The position numbers and the translations under genes are program-made. DNA of 64,000 nt, taken from the NCBI RefSeq assembly GCF_016802725.1, contig NC_052679.1:15183635-15247634 (forward strand). Reading direction: 5' to 3'. How positions within the stretch are numbered: position 1 is the stretch's first letter; the number at the start of each line of letters is the position of its first letter. A model generated the notes under the pieces. The model searched no databases. It worked only from the letters and a program-made list of their open reading frames with translations, and was not told the DNA's origin. The DNA comes from Solenopsis invicta (taxonomy: Eukaryota > Arthropoda > Insecta > Hymenoptera > Formicidae). Below, one piece after another: positions 27,471-37,622 of the stretch.

Positions 27471-30400
27471 AATTATGAATTAATTACACACGGAAAAAAA
27501 TGACTTAGAAGTAGTAACTAAATATCAGTAGCTAGTTCGATATTTTCTATCAGTGCTAAAAATTGACTATTAAAGATAAAATATATTTGTTGCAAAATAC
27601 AGTTTTATTAGCTAAAATAAAATGTATGTTTTAACACGTGTAGCTAAAAAAGTGGCAGCTATTCCTCAATATCTTAGTCCCGGTCTACAATTAATGTTGC
27701 AAGCCTTAAATCGTAAAAATTGACCATGGTCGATTATTCTCCTCATATTCAACTATAATTGGTCAATTTCTTACGGTTTAAGGCTTACTACACCTATTGT
27801 AGACCGCGACTTAGGAGCGTGAAACTATATACGCATTCGCTAAACATTATTTGATTCTGGCAGCGAATATTTCTTGCTGTAACTGCTAATTTTAATAAAT
27901 TTAGCTCCGACAGCAACAATATTAGCTGTTCCTATTTTAAAGACACATCTTAGTTGCTACAACTAAATTTTAGCTTTGTTGGCTAATCTTTTCTCTGCGT
28001 GCTTGAGAGTAAATTAATTTATTTAGTTCTATACATTTCTGCGAAATAACTTTATCAATTTCTAAATAGGTATGTCTTAAGCTGCATATAGACAAACGTA
28101 CAGACGCACGTATTCCCTCAAAATAACAAGTTCTTATTCTGTTTCACTTACACTTCCATCTTGATTATGATAGTTATTCATGGGTCGCTTAGCATTGTTG
28201 CGAGTTGCCAAACTGAAGGAATAATGAAAATGATTATTCTAAAGGAATGTGGCAGGAAACACACTTCTATGAATTGTATTTTTGGTCCATGAATTATGTT
28301 TAACCACAAATCGCTAACGAGATGACAAGAAGTTCACATAAAGTTTTATATGTGGTTAAAGAATTCTGTTTGAATCATATTTAGTACAATATTATTTTAA
28401 TGTACGCGTACTTGCTTTCTAATTACAATTTCCATAATTTATAATCCATACAACTTTTTTTGTGCCAAATCAAACGATCATACATATCCCTGGCACTTTA
28501 AGATATTGATGTTCTGTGAAAGAATTAAATTCGTTTGTATAATATCACGACAGGTAATCACTGTTTTTCCGTTATTAGTTTTTAACTTTTGTTTCTTTTA
28601 TTTCTTTACTGTTTCTTCTATTTTTTTTTTGCTGCATCCATTTTTTCATTAATTTCCCAACACAAATTTAAACAAAACGGACAATTTTTGATACATTTTT
28701 TTGTGTGTATTTTGGGCAATTTTATTATAGAATTTTCATTTCAATGACGGGATCACAAGATCAGAGAGTCACCCCAATCTTCCAATTCCGATGACGCTGT
28801 GTAACCTTCGAACGGTGCAATTGAACGGGTTGCACTGGTGCAGGCGCAGCGTCGCGACGCCAAAGTCGCGGCTTTGATTGCGCGTGGCGCTCCCGCTCGA
28901 TATCCGCTGCGGTGAAGCCGGTCATCCGGTCCGCCACCGCGACTGGTAGCGACAAACGTCGTCGTGCCGACGGTGGTGGTGGCGGCGATGGTGGTGGGAG
29001 CAGCCTCCGTTTTATTTCTGTCACGGTCTCGTTGCAGCTTGGACCGACCTCGCGAGTGCGTTCCTTTCGCGAGAGTCTCTCTCGCGTACACGAAGATCGT
29101 CAAACGACGACGACGACGATAACGACGATAGCGACGACGGCGACAAAAAGTCGCGCGATGGAGGACAGTTACATGGTTCACAGACGTCGCAAGGCGGCTG
29201 CTAGAAAGCGTGAGAAGACGCCCGATCCCTCATCAAGGGGTGCCGCGTCACGCAGCACAAACACTTCCGACGATGAAGACGAAGAGAGACGCGCCAGAAT
29301 GGAGAGGATGGCTGAAGAAGCGGAGAAAATGGAGCAGGAACAGAAAGAGAATAGACTGTCGCAACAGCAGAAACAGGAAATGCCCCAGAAAGAAGAGAAC
29401 AAGGACAAGAAAGGGAATAATGGGGAACAGCGTCCCGCCAGAAGAAAGGACAGGACTGATGCGAGAAATTCTGCAAATGTGGATGACATGATCGCTATAC
29501 GCGCCGAGGTGGCTGCCAAGTCGGCTGGGAATAGTTTGAAAACACATGAGACTGACGTTGTAGCAGCTGATGACAACAACTCGCGACCGGTAAAGCAGGT
29601 TATTGAAGTAGCGAAGAGATTTGATGATGATATCACAAAGAAAGACAATATCAAATCTGAAATTGTTCAGGCGGCCAATGATAATGTTGTTCAGCAAGAG
29701 ATATCGGAGACGCCGAAAGAAACAAGTGGCGAAATCGACAGACCTGTCGAAGCTCGCAAAATTGAAAGGCGACTTAAAAGGAAGTCGAAGGAACGCGTGG
29801 AGAAATATTGCCGATCGACAGACTCCAGCGATGTGGATGAAAAGAGCGAGTTGAATCGAAGACGAACAAAATCACCGGAAGCAATGAGATCCAGGGTGAA
29901 AAAGACGAGTGGAAGGAGTCGGGAATATGATCCGGAAACGCAGAAAAGGGATACCGAGAGATCTAACCGAGAGAAGAGATCATCGAGTCGACAGAAGCTG
30001 GAAGATGAGCCTCGGATCAGGGAAGACTCCGCGCCACGTTCAAAATCTTATAGTCAGGCCGAAGATACGGACGAAGGTCTCAAGATCGTCAAGAAGAGTG
30101 AGAATTTTCCACAGAAAACTGCCGAGGAACGGATGGTAAAGAGATCCACGATTGAGAAGAAGAAGCAGATCATTCCGCTTAGCAACGAAAGCCTGATCGA
30201 GGATTTTGCGAGGGCTCAGAGGGAGTACCTGTTAAGGGAACGCAGCATCTTGGATGCGGAAGTCGCAGACGAGTTTCAGGACCAGGTTGAAGTTAGTTCC
30301 TTAAGGAGGCGGAAGTTGAATCTGACGTACAGCGAGAGCGAGCAAGAAGACATCGTTCAGAATGTAACGCAATCTTCCGATGTAGTTGACAAGAAAAAAT

Positions 30401-33400
30401 CGTGGTTCTCTCGGTTGTTCTTCTGGCGCAGAAGCGCAGGAAAGAAGGATGAAGATACCGAAGAGAAGAAGATTGAGAACGAACCGGAGCCCGTTCCAAA
30501 AATCGAAGAGATCAAAGTGAAGAAGCAAGAAGCTGCAGAAAAGATTACACTATTGGATTTCTTTAGAGCTCTCAGAGACATTGTCAGCGAATTCAAGACT
30601 TTCGTGGAGCAGAATCCACGTGAGACTATGATCATCAGGCGGCTACGTAATCGCTGCATAGCCGAACTGTTGCTCATGATAATCTACTGTGGCCTAGGCG
30701 GTTTCATCTTTCGTTTCGTCGAGGGCGCCTTCGAAACATTCTACAAATGTGGTGTGAAGCGCGTGAAGCGCGACTTCCTAGACACTTTGTGGAATTACAG
30801 TCACAGTTTGAGGGAGGACGACTGGAAGAGCATGGCGCGCAGGAAATTGATGGAATTCGAGGAGCAGCTTCACACAGCTCACGAAGCCGGCCTACAAACG
30901 TATAGTGGTCAAAAAAGTTGGAGTTTTTTGAATGCGGTCGTATACTGTCTCACTGTCATCACCACCATTGGTGAGAATACGTTGGTTGGTGGAAGGCTGA
31001 AGGTGGCATTTTTCTAATTTGCAGAAGTAATCTTCTATAGTAGCTTCTTTTTATTTTTTTTATATAATATTGTTCTTCAAAATATCATATGCAAAATTTT
31101 TTAAGAAAACTTTTGATAAAGAAATAGCTTCTCCGGACTGAAACAGTTTTCAAAAGAAACAAAGAAAATTTGTTAAAACTGAATATTTCAAAATATTTTT
31201 AATATTTATCTTTTCTTTCGTGTGTATTTTAAGTCACACCACTTAAAACAATTTTTCTTCTTTTAAAATTAAAATTCTTTTGAATTAAAAACAAAATAAA
31301 TTCCATTATATAAATATCATACTATTAAATTACTAGTCGCAACTAGTCTTAAAATTGTGACGGTTTTAATATTAATTATTCTGAAAAAATAAATTGGCAT
31401 TATATTTATGCATTATATTTATGCATTTTATTTATTGCAACAGTAGTAGACAAAATTAAAATAATTATATCCGTTATTTGTAAAATAACTATGTGTTGTA
31501 AAAGCTCACGAATAAGTTTCCTGAATTGCGATGACGTAAAACTTTTTATGAGCCCCGTATTGATTTTCTGATATACGAATGTAATTCTGGTATCCATGCA
31601 AAGAGAGATCAAGAAAAATATGTACACATCGGTGAAATAATAATTCATTTAAAAAAGATGAAGCATTTATCTGAAATGCACCTATCTTAATTGCATTGAA
31701 TTTAAAAACATTAGCAAATTAAGAAATAAAAATCGTTGCAGAAAACCTAATCTAAAATAATTTATTAAAAATTTTACGGTATTTTTAAATATTTTTTAAA
31801 TTAAACAGCTTGTTCTGTTTAAAGCTTGTGCCTACTGTTTATATCGTTTAGATCGCCAAGACGCGATAAATTTGGATCATGGACAAGAAAACTTCGGAAG
31901 CTCGACATTGTTGATTCGCATTATGCAATGCTCGCAATGAGGACAGTTTTTTCGATCAGATGATAAACAAGTAGAAAAAATTACATTTAAATTTAAAGTC
32001 ATACGTTAATCGTATAAATTATAAATGGAAATTTGACTTGCATTCCCTAAATCATACGAGTCAATTGCAGTCAGTTTACGAGAAAACAACCGCCTTAGCT
32101 GCGTTGAATAATCTAAACTTAGACTTTACTCGCGATGTGCGTAAACGCGCCGCTTTTGCAGCGACGATTCAGAAATTGACGCAAACAAAATAAACTATGA
32201 CTATTAAGATTTCATTTTATGTCGTACAATTAAATTTGGCAATATAATCTTACATTTTTATAATAAAATGTATATAAATAGTATAATTATATTACTTATA
32301 ATAATTATATAATTTTGACATATATATTTATATAATTTTTTACTATATGTATATTATACATAATAAAATTACATAATATGATTTTATTATGTATAATTTG
32401 TTACATATTATGTTAAAAAATATATAAAATATAACAAATAAAGATCACATTATAAATTTAAATTTTAATACAGAGTCACAACTGTTGAGTTAATTTTTTT
32501 TACCCCAGAATAAATATTGCATAAATAAACGCAGATAAATATATCGACCATACCATGCTGACTGAACGATATTTCATTGCAGGATATGGCCATATGGCGC
32601 CAAGTACGAACACAGGAAGAGCTATCACGATTGTATATGCTATTTTCGGCATTCCGATGTTTCTCATCATTTTGGCCGACTTCGGTAAATTATTTACACG
32701 TGGTATAAAGTTCCTGTGGGCATTTGTGAGGAGGCTGTACTATACTGGTAGTTGCCGCAAAGTTCGTCGCACTGCACCCGTTCAGGTAAAATAACTCCAT
32801 GTAAACGTTTAGAGAAGATTAAAGAAGAAACTACAATTTTCCAGGAATTTCTAGAATCCGTATATCTGCAATTTATAATATTGTGCACTTTTAGTACATT
32901 TTTGGCATTCTGCTTTTGCCGCAATATTTTTTGGGTCAGACTAACCATTCAGATTAGTAATTTTATCTTGTGAAATTCACAGGAAGTTATGAAGGGTGTG
33001 CAACTCGTTTATGATCTTGCGAAATTTCGGCGGCCCTCGCAAATGAATCTAGAGGAGATAGAAGAAATTCAGAGGCAGCAAGAGTTGCAGGCCCAGCAGC
33101 CGCAGACGGTCCTGAATGTGGACGCCAATTCACCAGACACGCCGGGTACGCCGGCAATGTCGGCGTTCGCTATCGATGACGAGTTCAATTTACCGATTTC
33201 GGTAGCAATCATCATTCTCCTGGCTTATATTTTCATAGGAGCCACGTTATACACCGTGTCGGAGGATTGGGGCTTTTTCGAGAGTTTCTACTTTGTCTTC
33301 ATCTCCATGAGCACTATCGGTTTCGGTGATTACGTGCCACAGGTAATTTTCGAATTATACGTCGAACCAGATAATTAATAATTAATACAAAATTATAACA

Positions 33401-34697
33401 CTCTTCGTGAATTCGTAGATAAAAATTTGTATTGTAATTTCTTCATCGACTTCAATAGACATGAGTAATGTCGATTCAAGTCGAGAGATAAATCGTACGA
33501 AACTAAAATATTGATTAATGAAAGTTATTTGAATGGAATTAGCGTATTTATCTAAATAGCATTTTCAATTATTTATTATTAGCCATGACTGCTATGTTAG
33601 GCCCTTGTTGCGGAAATTTAATACTTGCAGTGCCCTAAAATCGCTAGTGATTAATTATTTATTTTGTTGTTAGTGCTTTTGATGGTTAAAATAAATAATT
33701 ACTTATTGATCAATTTAATACTGCCGATATTAAATTTCTGTAAGGGTCACATACAGGGTGATTATTAATGAATGTCCCCACTTTTTACCATAGGAGCATG
33801 ATTTACCGACGGATACGTATTTGTAACATATTATATTAGAAATTACAAATGCGTGCTCCTGTGGTAAAAAGTGGGGACATTCATTAATAATCACCCTGTA
33901 TATAGGAATTCCGTTCTAATTTGCCTTTAGCACCTCTTTGAATTCGCCTCTCGAATTTTATTTGCAATCTCACAGTTTCCATTTTGTACGGCGGAACGAT
34001 TATTAATTTATTTTGTGTTTCTTTTTTTCACGGTGGCGTTTAGATGGTAAGCTTTTTAATATGTAAGGTCTCTCTCAACAAGAAGCTATATATCACCGTA
34101 TACATGTATTCATTGTTTCTCACAAGCTTATTTTTTCTCATAAATTGTTTCGTTAATAGAATAAATTTTAGTTAATAAAAGTACAAATAATTGTGAAATC
34201 CACGATTCACAGAACTTAATGGATTCATTGATTGGTTGCTTTAGGATCCCATATACATGGTGTGTTCGATAGTATACCTGGTATTCGGTCTGGCACTCAC
34301 ATCCATGTGCATCAACGTCGTACAAGTAAGCGACAATTTTTTTTTAAGAAGTCAATCAACAGAGTACTTCGTATATTTATTTATGTAAAAAATAAAGATT
34401 GTGCTGACGTCTAAAATGTTAGTGATGCGAAAATACATGAGAGAACAGAGCTCATTAAATCTGATCATATTAATTTACTTAATCGCGTGTTGCCAGGTGA
34501 TGCTCTCGGATTCATTCAAACAGGCGAGCCAGAAGATCGGAGCCACGATCGGTTTCGAGGTCGCCGAGGATGATAACTCGGTAAAACCGGCACCACCGCC
34601 GCCGGTCGAGGTCGCAGACGTCCACATGACTGCGAAGGAGCCTGAGAGCGGCGAAAAGATCGCGCCTAAAGCCAAGCAGGAGGACGTCGACCTGTAG
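19699..34697 (+). CDS. Two-pore-domain K+ channel, TWiK-like, short isoform (493 aa)
   Basis: Background (leak) potassium channel subunit of the plasma membrane; K2P subunits dimerise to make one pore. Exons: 19699-19980, 21290-21432, 23763-23974, 32583-32785, 32983-33342, 34245-34325, 34497-34697; all GT-AG, phases chain to TAG. The N-terminus is proline-rich (about 94 residues). M1 is at about residues 101-127 (HIFLFVIILLYSIAGAMIFI). The cap region has a NET glycosylation sequon, and P1 reads TTIGYG. M2 follows (AITIVYAIFGIPMFLIILAD), then a glutamine-rich cytoplasmic loop, M3 (SVAIIILLAYIFIGATLY), P2 STIGFGDYVP and M4 (YLVFGLALTSMCINVV). The tail is short and acidic, ending DVDL. The acceptor for exon 3 could also be 23727, adding 12 residues in frame. 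The last four exons are shared with the long isoform. Resembles nematode TWK and fly sandman-type channels; exact orthology is not established. Confidence 0.88.
19981..21289. other. Intron 1 of the channel gene (short isoform)
   Basis: AT-rich, no element recognised. Begins gtaaat and ends tgtgtgcag. Confidence 0.7.
21433..23762. other. Intron 2 of the channel gene (short isoform)
   Basis: Donor gtacgt. Contains a MITE-like palindrome at 21836-21986 and otherwise unique sequence. Two in-frame acceptors, ending at 23726 and 23762, can close it. Confidence 0.65.
21836..21986. mobile_element. MITE-like palindrome in channel intron
   Basis: Inverted arms of about 60 bases. The left reads GCGGAAAACACACACTCTTG; the right, reverse complemented, GCGGGAAACACACAATCTTG, continuing through CATAGCTGCAT. 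TTAA or TTTAA borders both ends, which could be a TTAA target. Confidence 0.75.
24837..25349. mobile_element. 513-bp repeat element, copy 1 (compound, with nested MITE)
   Basis: Nearly identical, in opposite orientation, to 27489-28001, and exactly the same length. The ends are CACGCAGAGAAAAG and CTTTTTTTTTCCGTG-like, forming a weak CACG...CGTG terminal inverted repeat. A second palindromic element sits inside at 25030-25165. No open frame. Lies in the largest channel intron. Confidence 0.85.
25030..25165. mobile_element. Nested MITE inside the 513-bp element, copy 1
   Basis: Arms of about 46 bases start CGGTCTACAAT and run to ATTGACCAT; the right arm is their inverted copy. This copy lacks the outer TAAGTC-like bases on its left side that copy 2 still has. 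Confidence 0.8.
26506..26518. repeat. Poly-G homopolymer
   Basis: Thirteen consecutive G in an AT-rich intron. Confidence 0.9.
27489..28001. mobile_element. 513-bp repeat element, copy 2 (inverted relative to copy 1)
   Basis: Reverse-complement copy of 24837-25349 starting CACGGAAAAAAATGAC and ending CTCTGCGTG. Identity is high by eye along the whole length, including the nested palindrome. Confidence 0.85.
27673..27814. mobile_element. Nested MITE inside the 513-bp element, copy 2
   Basis: Ends CTTAGTCCCGGTCTACA and, reverse complemented, CTAAGTCGCGGTCTACA, giving a TA-flanked terminal inverted repeat of about 50 bases. Confidence 0.8.
28790..29157 (+). promoter_or_regulatory. CpG-rich 5' UTR/promoter of the long channel isoform
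   Basis: Composition changes abruptly to CpG-rich sequence about 370 bases before the ATG at 29158, with ggtggtggtgg and cgacgacga repeats. This matches an independent promoter for the long isoform. The start site cannot be fixed from sequence. Confidence 0.55.
29158..34697 (+). CDS. Two-pore-domain K+ channel, long isoform from alternative 5' exon (885 aa)
   Basis: One large exon, 29158-30970, supplies 604 residues. First comes about 490 residues of highly charged, Arg/Lys/Glu-rich low-complexity sequence with many possible phosphorylation sites. A complete alternative M1 follows (about 501-523, AELLLMIIYCGLGGFIFRFV), then a cap with an NYS sequon near residue 546, and the first half of P1 (VVYCLTVITTIG). 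The exon ends after the first base of a Gly codon, at donor gtgaga. It joins the shared exons 32583-32785, 32983-33342, 34245-34325 and 34497-34697, restoring GYG. The ATG at 29158 is the first in-frame ATG; the frame is open further upstream but lacks one. Because both 5' modules stop at the same codon position and no second set of downstream exons exists, I read them as alternative promoters of one gene. A separate gene with a fused tail is less likely. Confidence 0.82.
30971..32582. other. Channel intron between the long-isoform exon and the shared exons
   Basis: Donor gtgaga, acceptor tttcattgcag. AT-rich, no element or exon recognised. Confidence 0.7.
33752..33900. mobile_element. TA-flanked MITE in channel intron
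   Basis: Perfect or near-perfect terminal inverted repeats of about 45 bases. Left end CAGGGTGATTATTAATGAAT, right end the reverse complement ending CACCCTG, each side next to TA. Total about 145 bases, no coding. The TA target suggests Tc1/mariner-type mobilisation. Confidence 0.85.
34044..34046 (+). other. Candidate 3-nt microexon (ATG) in channel intron
   Basis: A pyrimidine stretch and ttag are followed by ATG and then a consensus donor gtaagc, inside the phase-0 intron 33343-34244. Inclusion would add one Met between P2 and M4. A later donor after 24 bases (gtctct) would also stay in frame. It is not needed for a normal channel, so it may be fortuitous. Confidence 0.2.
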
Positions 34698-34770
34698 ATG
34701 CATTTCTTTTAGGAGAAACTCCAATGTGACGTCGATTGAGCGTTCACTCGAACTCGCTTCTCGAAATGCA

Positions 34771-34849
<79 letters not shown>

Positions 34850-37622
34850 ATCCGGCCTTAAGAAAATAATTGTCTGCTGGCTTATGTAACGCAGCAGTGA
34901 TACATGGTAGCCATTGTGGTACGCGCACGCAATCAAGCTTCGAAGGACAATGGCTGTCGGGATCGTCTTTACACCTGAGACCTGCAGAAAAGTGGGGAAG
35001 ACTTTGGAATCTTTGACGCTTTTCAGGATTGAGTTTGTGTGTTGTGAGTTTTGATCGGGTCCAATTAATCTGTCTCAAGGGACCCAATACTTTTAAGTTA
35101 GATTCTGGATATCCAAGTTCTTCTTCGTCGACGCAAAGACGATCCCGATCGTCTCGGCAGCGCCAGCAAGGAAATGTTCAAAGCACTGTACGTTGCACGC
35201 CTGTCTTTCGTTGATATCACATCGAATATATGTATGACTCTCTCGAGAGTATATATATTTGCGCGCAAAAATATGAATTAGTGATTTTTATGGAAACTGG
35301 AGATCTAATTGCGTTTGTCATCGCGATCGAGTGCTAGAAAAGATGGAGCTCCAGACGATGTGGCGATTGAAATTCACATGTAAAATTTTTAAAATTAGTT
35401 TGTGTACAATCCAACGAAGATCTCGAAACGAATTTATTCGAAACAATACGCACAATTGTAATCGAATCGCGTCTTGTCAGGCGAGAGGTCCGTAGATTGA
35501 ATTTATGTTGAGACGAAGGTTTTGAGTTTTGAAAAATCAAAAATGCCAGTAATGCAGCAGATGGAATAGTAACCTGTTCCTTGTAAATTTTATTTTGTAA
35601 CTTTGAACGCGTAAATTTAAAAATACGAGAAGAAACAATTTCAAGAGAATCTCACGATACATTTCTAGAATTTTTATAAACGTTTATGGAATTTTAGGAT
35701 TATATCATAATATAATTGCATAAAAATGCATAAAACATAAAAAATAGAAGATACATTTTTTGTCGCATTTTTTTATGATCATATATTATTGTTTCACAAA
35801 GTTATTGGCGAATTAACGCATTTTCCAAGCTACGGTAAATCAAACGCCCGTTACAGCGATATCTCCAGTGATAGTTGGTAATTATGAGTATGATGGATTG
35901 CGAGGACCTATTTTTATCAAAATAGTACATCGAACAAAGAAAATAGCTACTCCGCAGCCGCTCTTGCCAAATGCTCGCGGGTAACAATACACTCGCGATT
36001 TATTTTTCGTAGTCTAGCGTCTATTGACAATAAATATAAGAAAAAAAGTGGTATTTTATATATTGTATAGAGTTCATCGCGTGATTTTGTGATTTCATCT
36101 TCTGAGTTGTCTTTTGTATGTTTGCGTGATGTAAACTTCGCAAGACGATTCAGCTTACATTTGATCTATGAGTTTTAATCGGTTATCTGTGATAAATTAT
36201 TCTATGATTTTAGTGATCCTCCCGTTGGGATTGAAAAAGAAAGCTACGGCAATATCCTTCTCATAAAAAAAACATCCTATGTAATTTATGTATTAATGGT
36301 TAATCCCGTTTTATTTATGCTTGAAAAAAATAAATAAAAAATAAATACATTTAAAAAACTTATATTTAAAAAAATAAACAGAAATTTATTGCATGTGCAT
36401 AGAACTAAAATAATTTAACTAATTTTTATATTAAAGTTTATAACAAAATAAACTTCAATTTCTTTTGCTAAATAATAGTTAGGTAAACTTGATTTTTTTT
36501 TAATCCCTAATTTTGAAGATTAAACATGCAAAATTTTGTAAAATGATTGAATCATTTTTTTTTTCTTTTCATAATTGTTACAAAAGTACCGTTGTAGAAT
36601 GTAATTGTAATAGAAGAGATTATAAAACCTGACGGGAGAGCTCCGATTTTTATAATAAAGACAAAACACTCTCGTGCCTTTTCAAAGATGAAATTATTTG
36701 CTGAACTTTTACAGTAATGATATGACGAAGATTCCTATGTATATAGTTTAATCTATAATTAAAACATACACATATACATCGCTACTCGACAGAAATATTA
36801 TTTTTCTTTACATTAAAAAAAAGTAAATGGTTTGATAAATGTATAGTATTTTTGCGTCATTTTACTCATGGAAAATTAAATCCATATAAATTATGACAAC
36901 TAAGTGTATAAATTTAAATCACTGTAATAAGATATTAATTGTAATTATTTATCGAATTTATTCACAAATAAACGTTTAAAACAGTACAACCAGATTAATA
37001 CTTGTATTTATTTCTTGTAAGCAATAATATTCATTTCATAATATTCATTTTTATGTATTTTCTTTCCTTCTTGTTTTCAATCAAAAAGTTCTTCTAAAGA
37101 TAATGCTGCGTACCTTTTTAAAATAGATAATTTCGTTTTATATGTATAATATATAATACACATATTAAGTATACAATAATTTTATAATCTTGATTATAAT
37201 TTTTTCCTCTCACTTTCAAGCTTTTCCAAATGTTTTGTTCTTTTATAAAGAACTTCTTTCATTAAGCAATTCATTTCTCTTAAAAAATTAATTTCTATCT
37301 TCCTTTTCTTTTTAATTTTGATCAAAGTTCTTTTTTCTAAAATCTTTTGTATCTTTTTGCAATAATTACTTTCTCTCTAAACACAATAATTTCCTTTCAA
37401 ATAGATTCTTTCGATTGTTCGATGGCTCGAGAAAGTGGTCGATATAAACTCTCACATGCCTTTCTATTGTAAGGTTTCTGTTGGCAATCCTACATCCACT
37501 ATCCAGGCGAAATGTTGCTGTTGTACTGTTCATTCAGTGGCGAACCAAAATGGCCGAAGGATGACAATATACAGCTGTCAACTGGTGCGAACGAGTAGCA
37601 TTTCAAAGAAATTGGAGGGAAC
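34698..37622. other. Channel 3' UTR and intergenic region before WDR91
   Basis: Starts with the channel 3' UTR, which includes a long CT tract. The rest is AT-rich without any recognised exon. The final 200 bases before 37623 are probably the WDR91 promoter and 5' UTR. Confidence 0.55.
34774..34847. repeat. (CT)n microsatellite in the channel 3' UTR
   Basis: More than thirty-five uninterrupted CT units, about 75 bases after the stop codon. Confidence 0.95.

Larger units (their letters stand above)
23975..28790. other. Large channel intron, 5' part
   Basis: Donor gtaaat after the P1 exon. No further channel exon was found before the long-isoform exon. Besides the inverted pair of 513-bp elements it holds a run of 13 G at 26506-26518 and a (GA)n tract at about 27436-27470. 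Whole intron for the short isoform is 23975-32582 and contains the long-isoform exon. Confidence 0.65.

Noticed and set aside
29178..30677. Several minus-strand open frames opposite the long channel exon
   Set aside because: They mirror the biased codon use of the real plus-strand coding exon, which has M1 and pore motifs.
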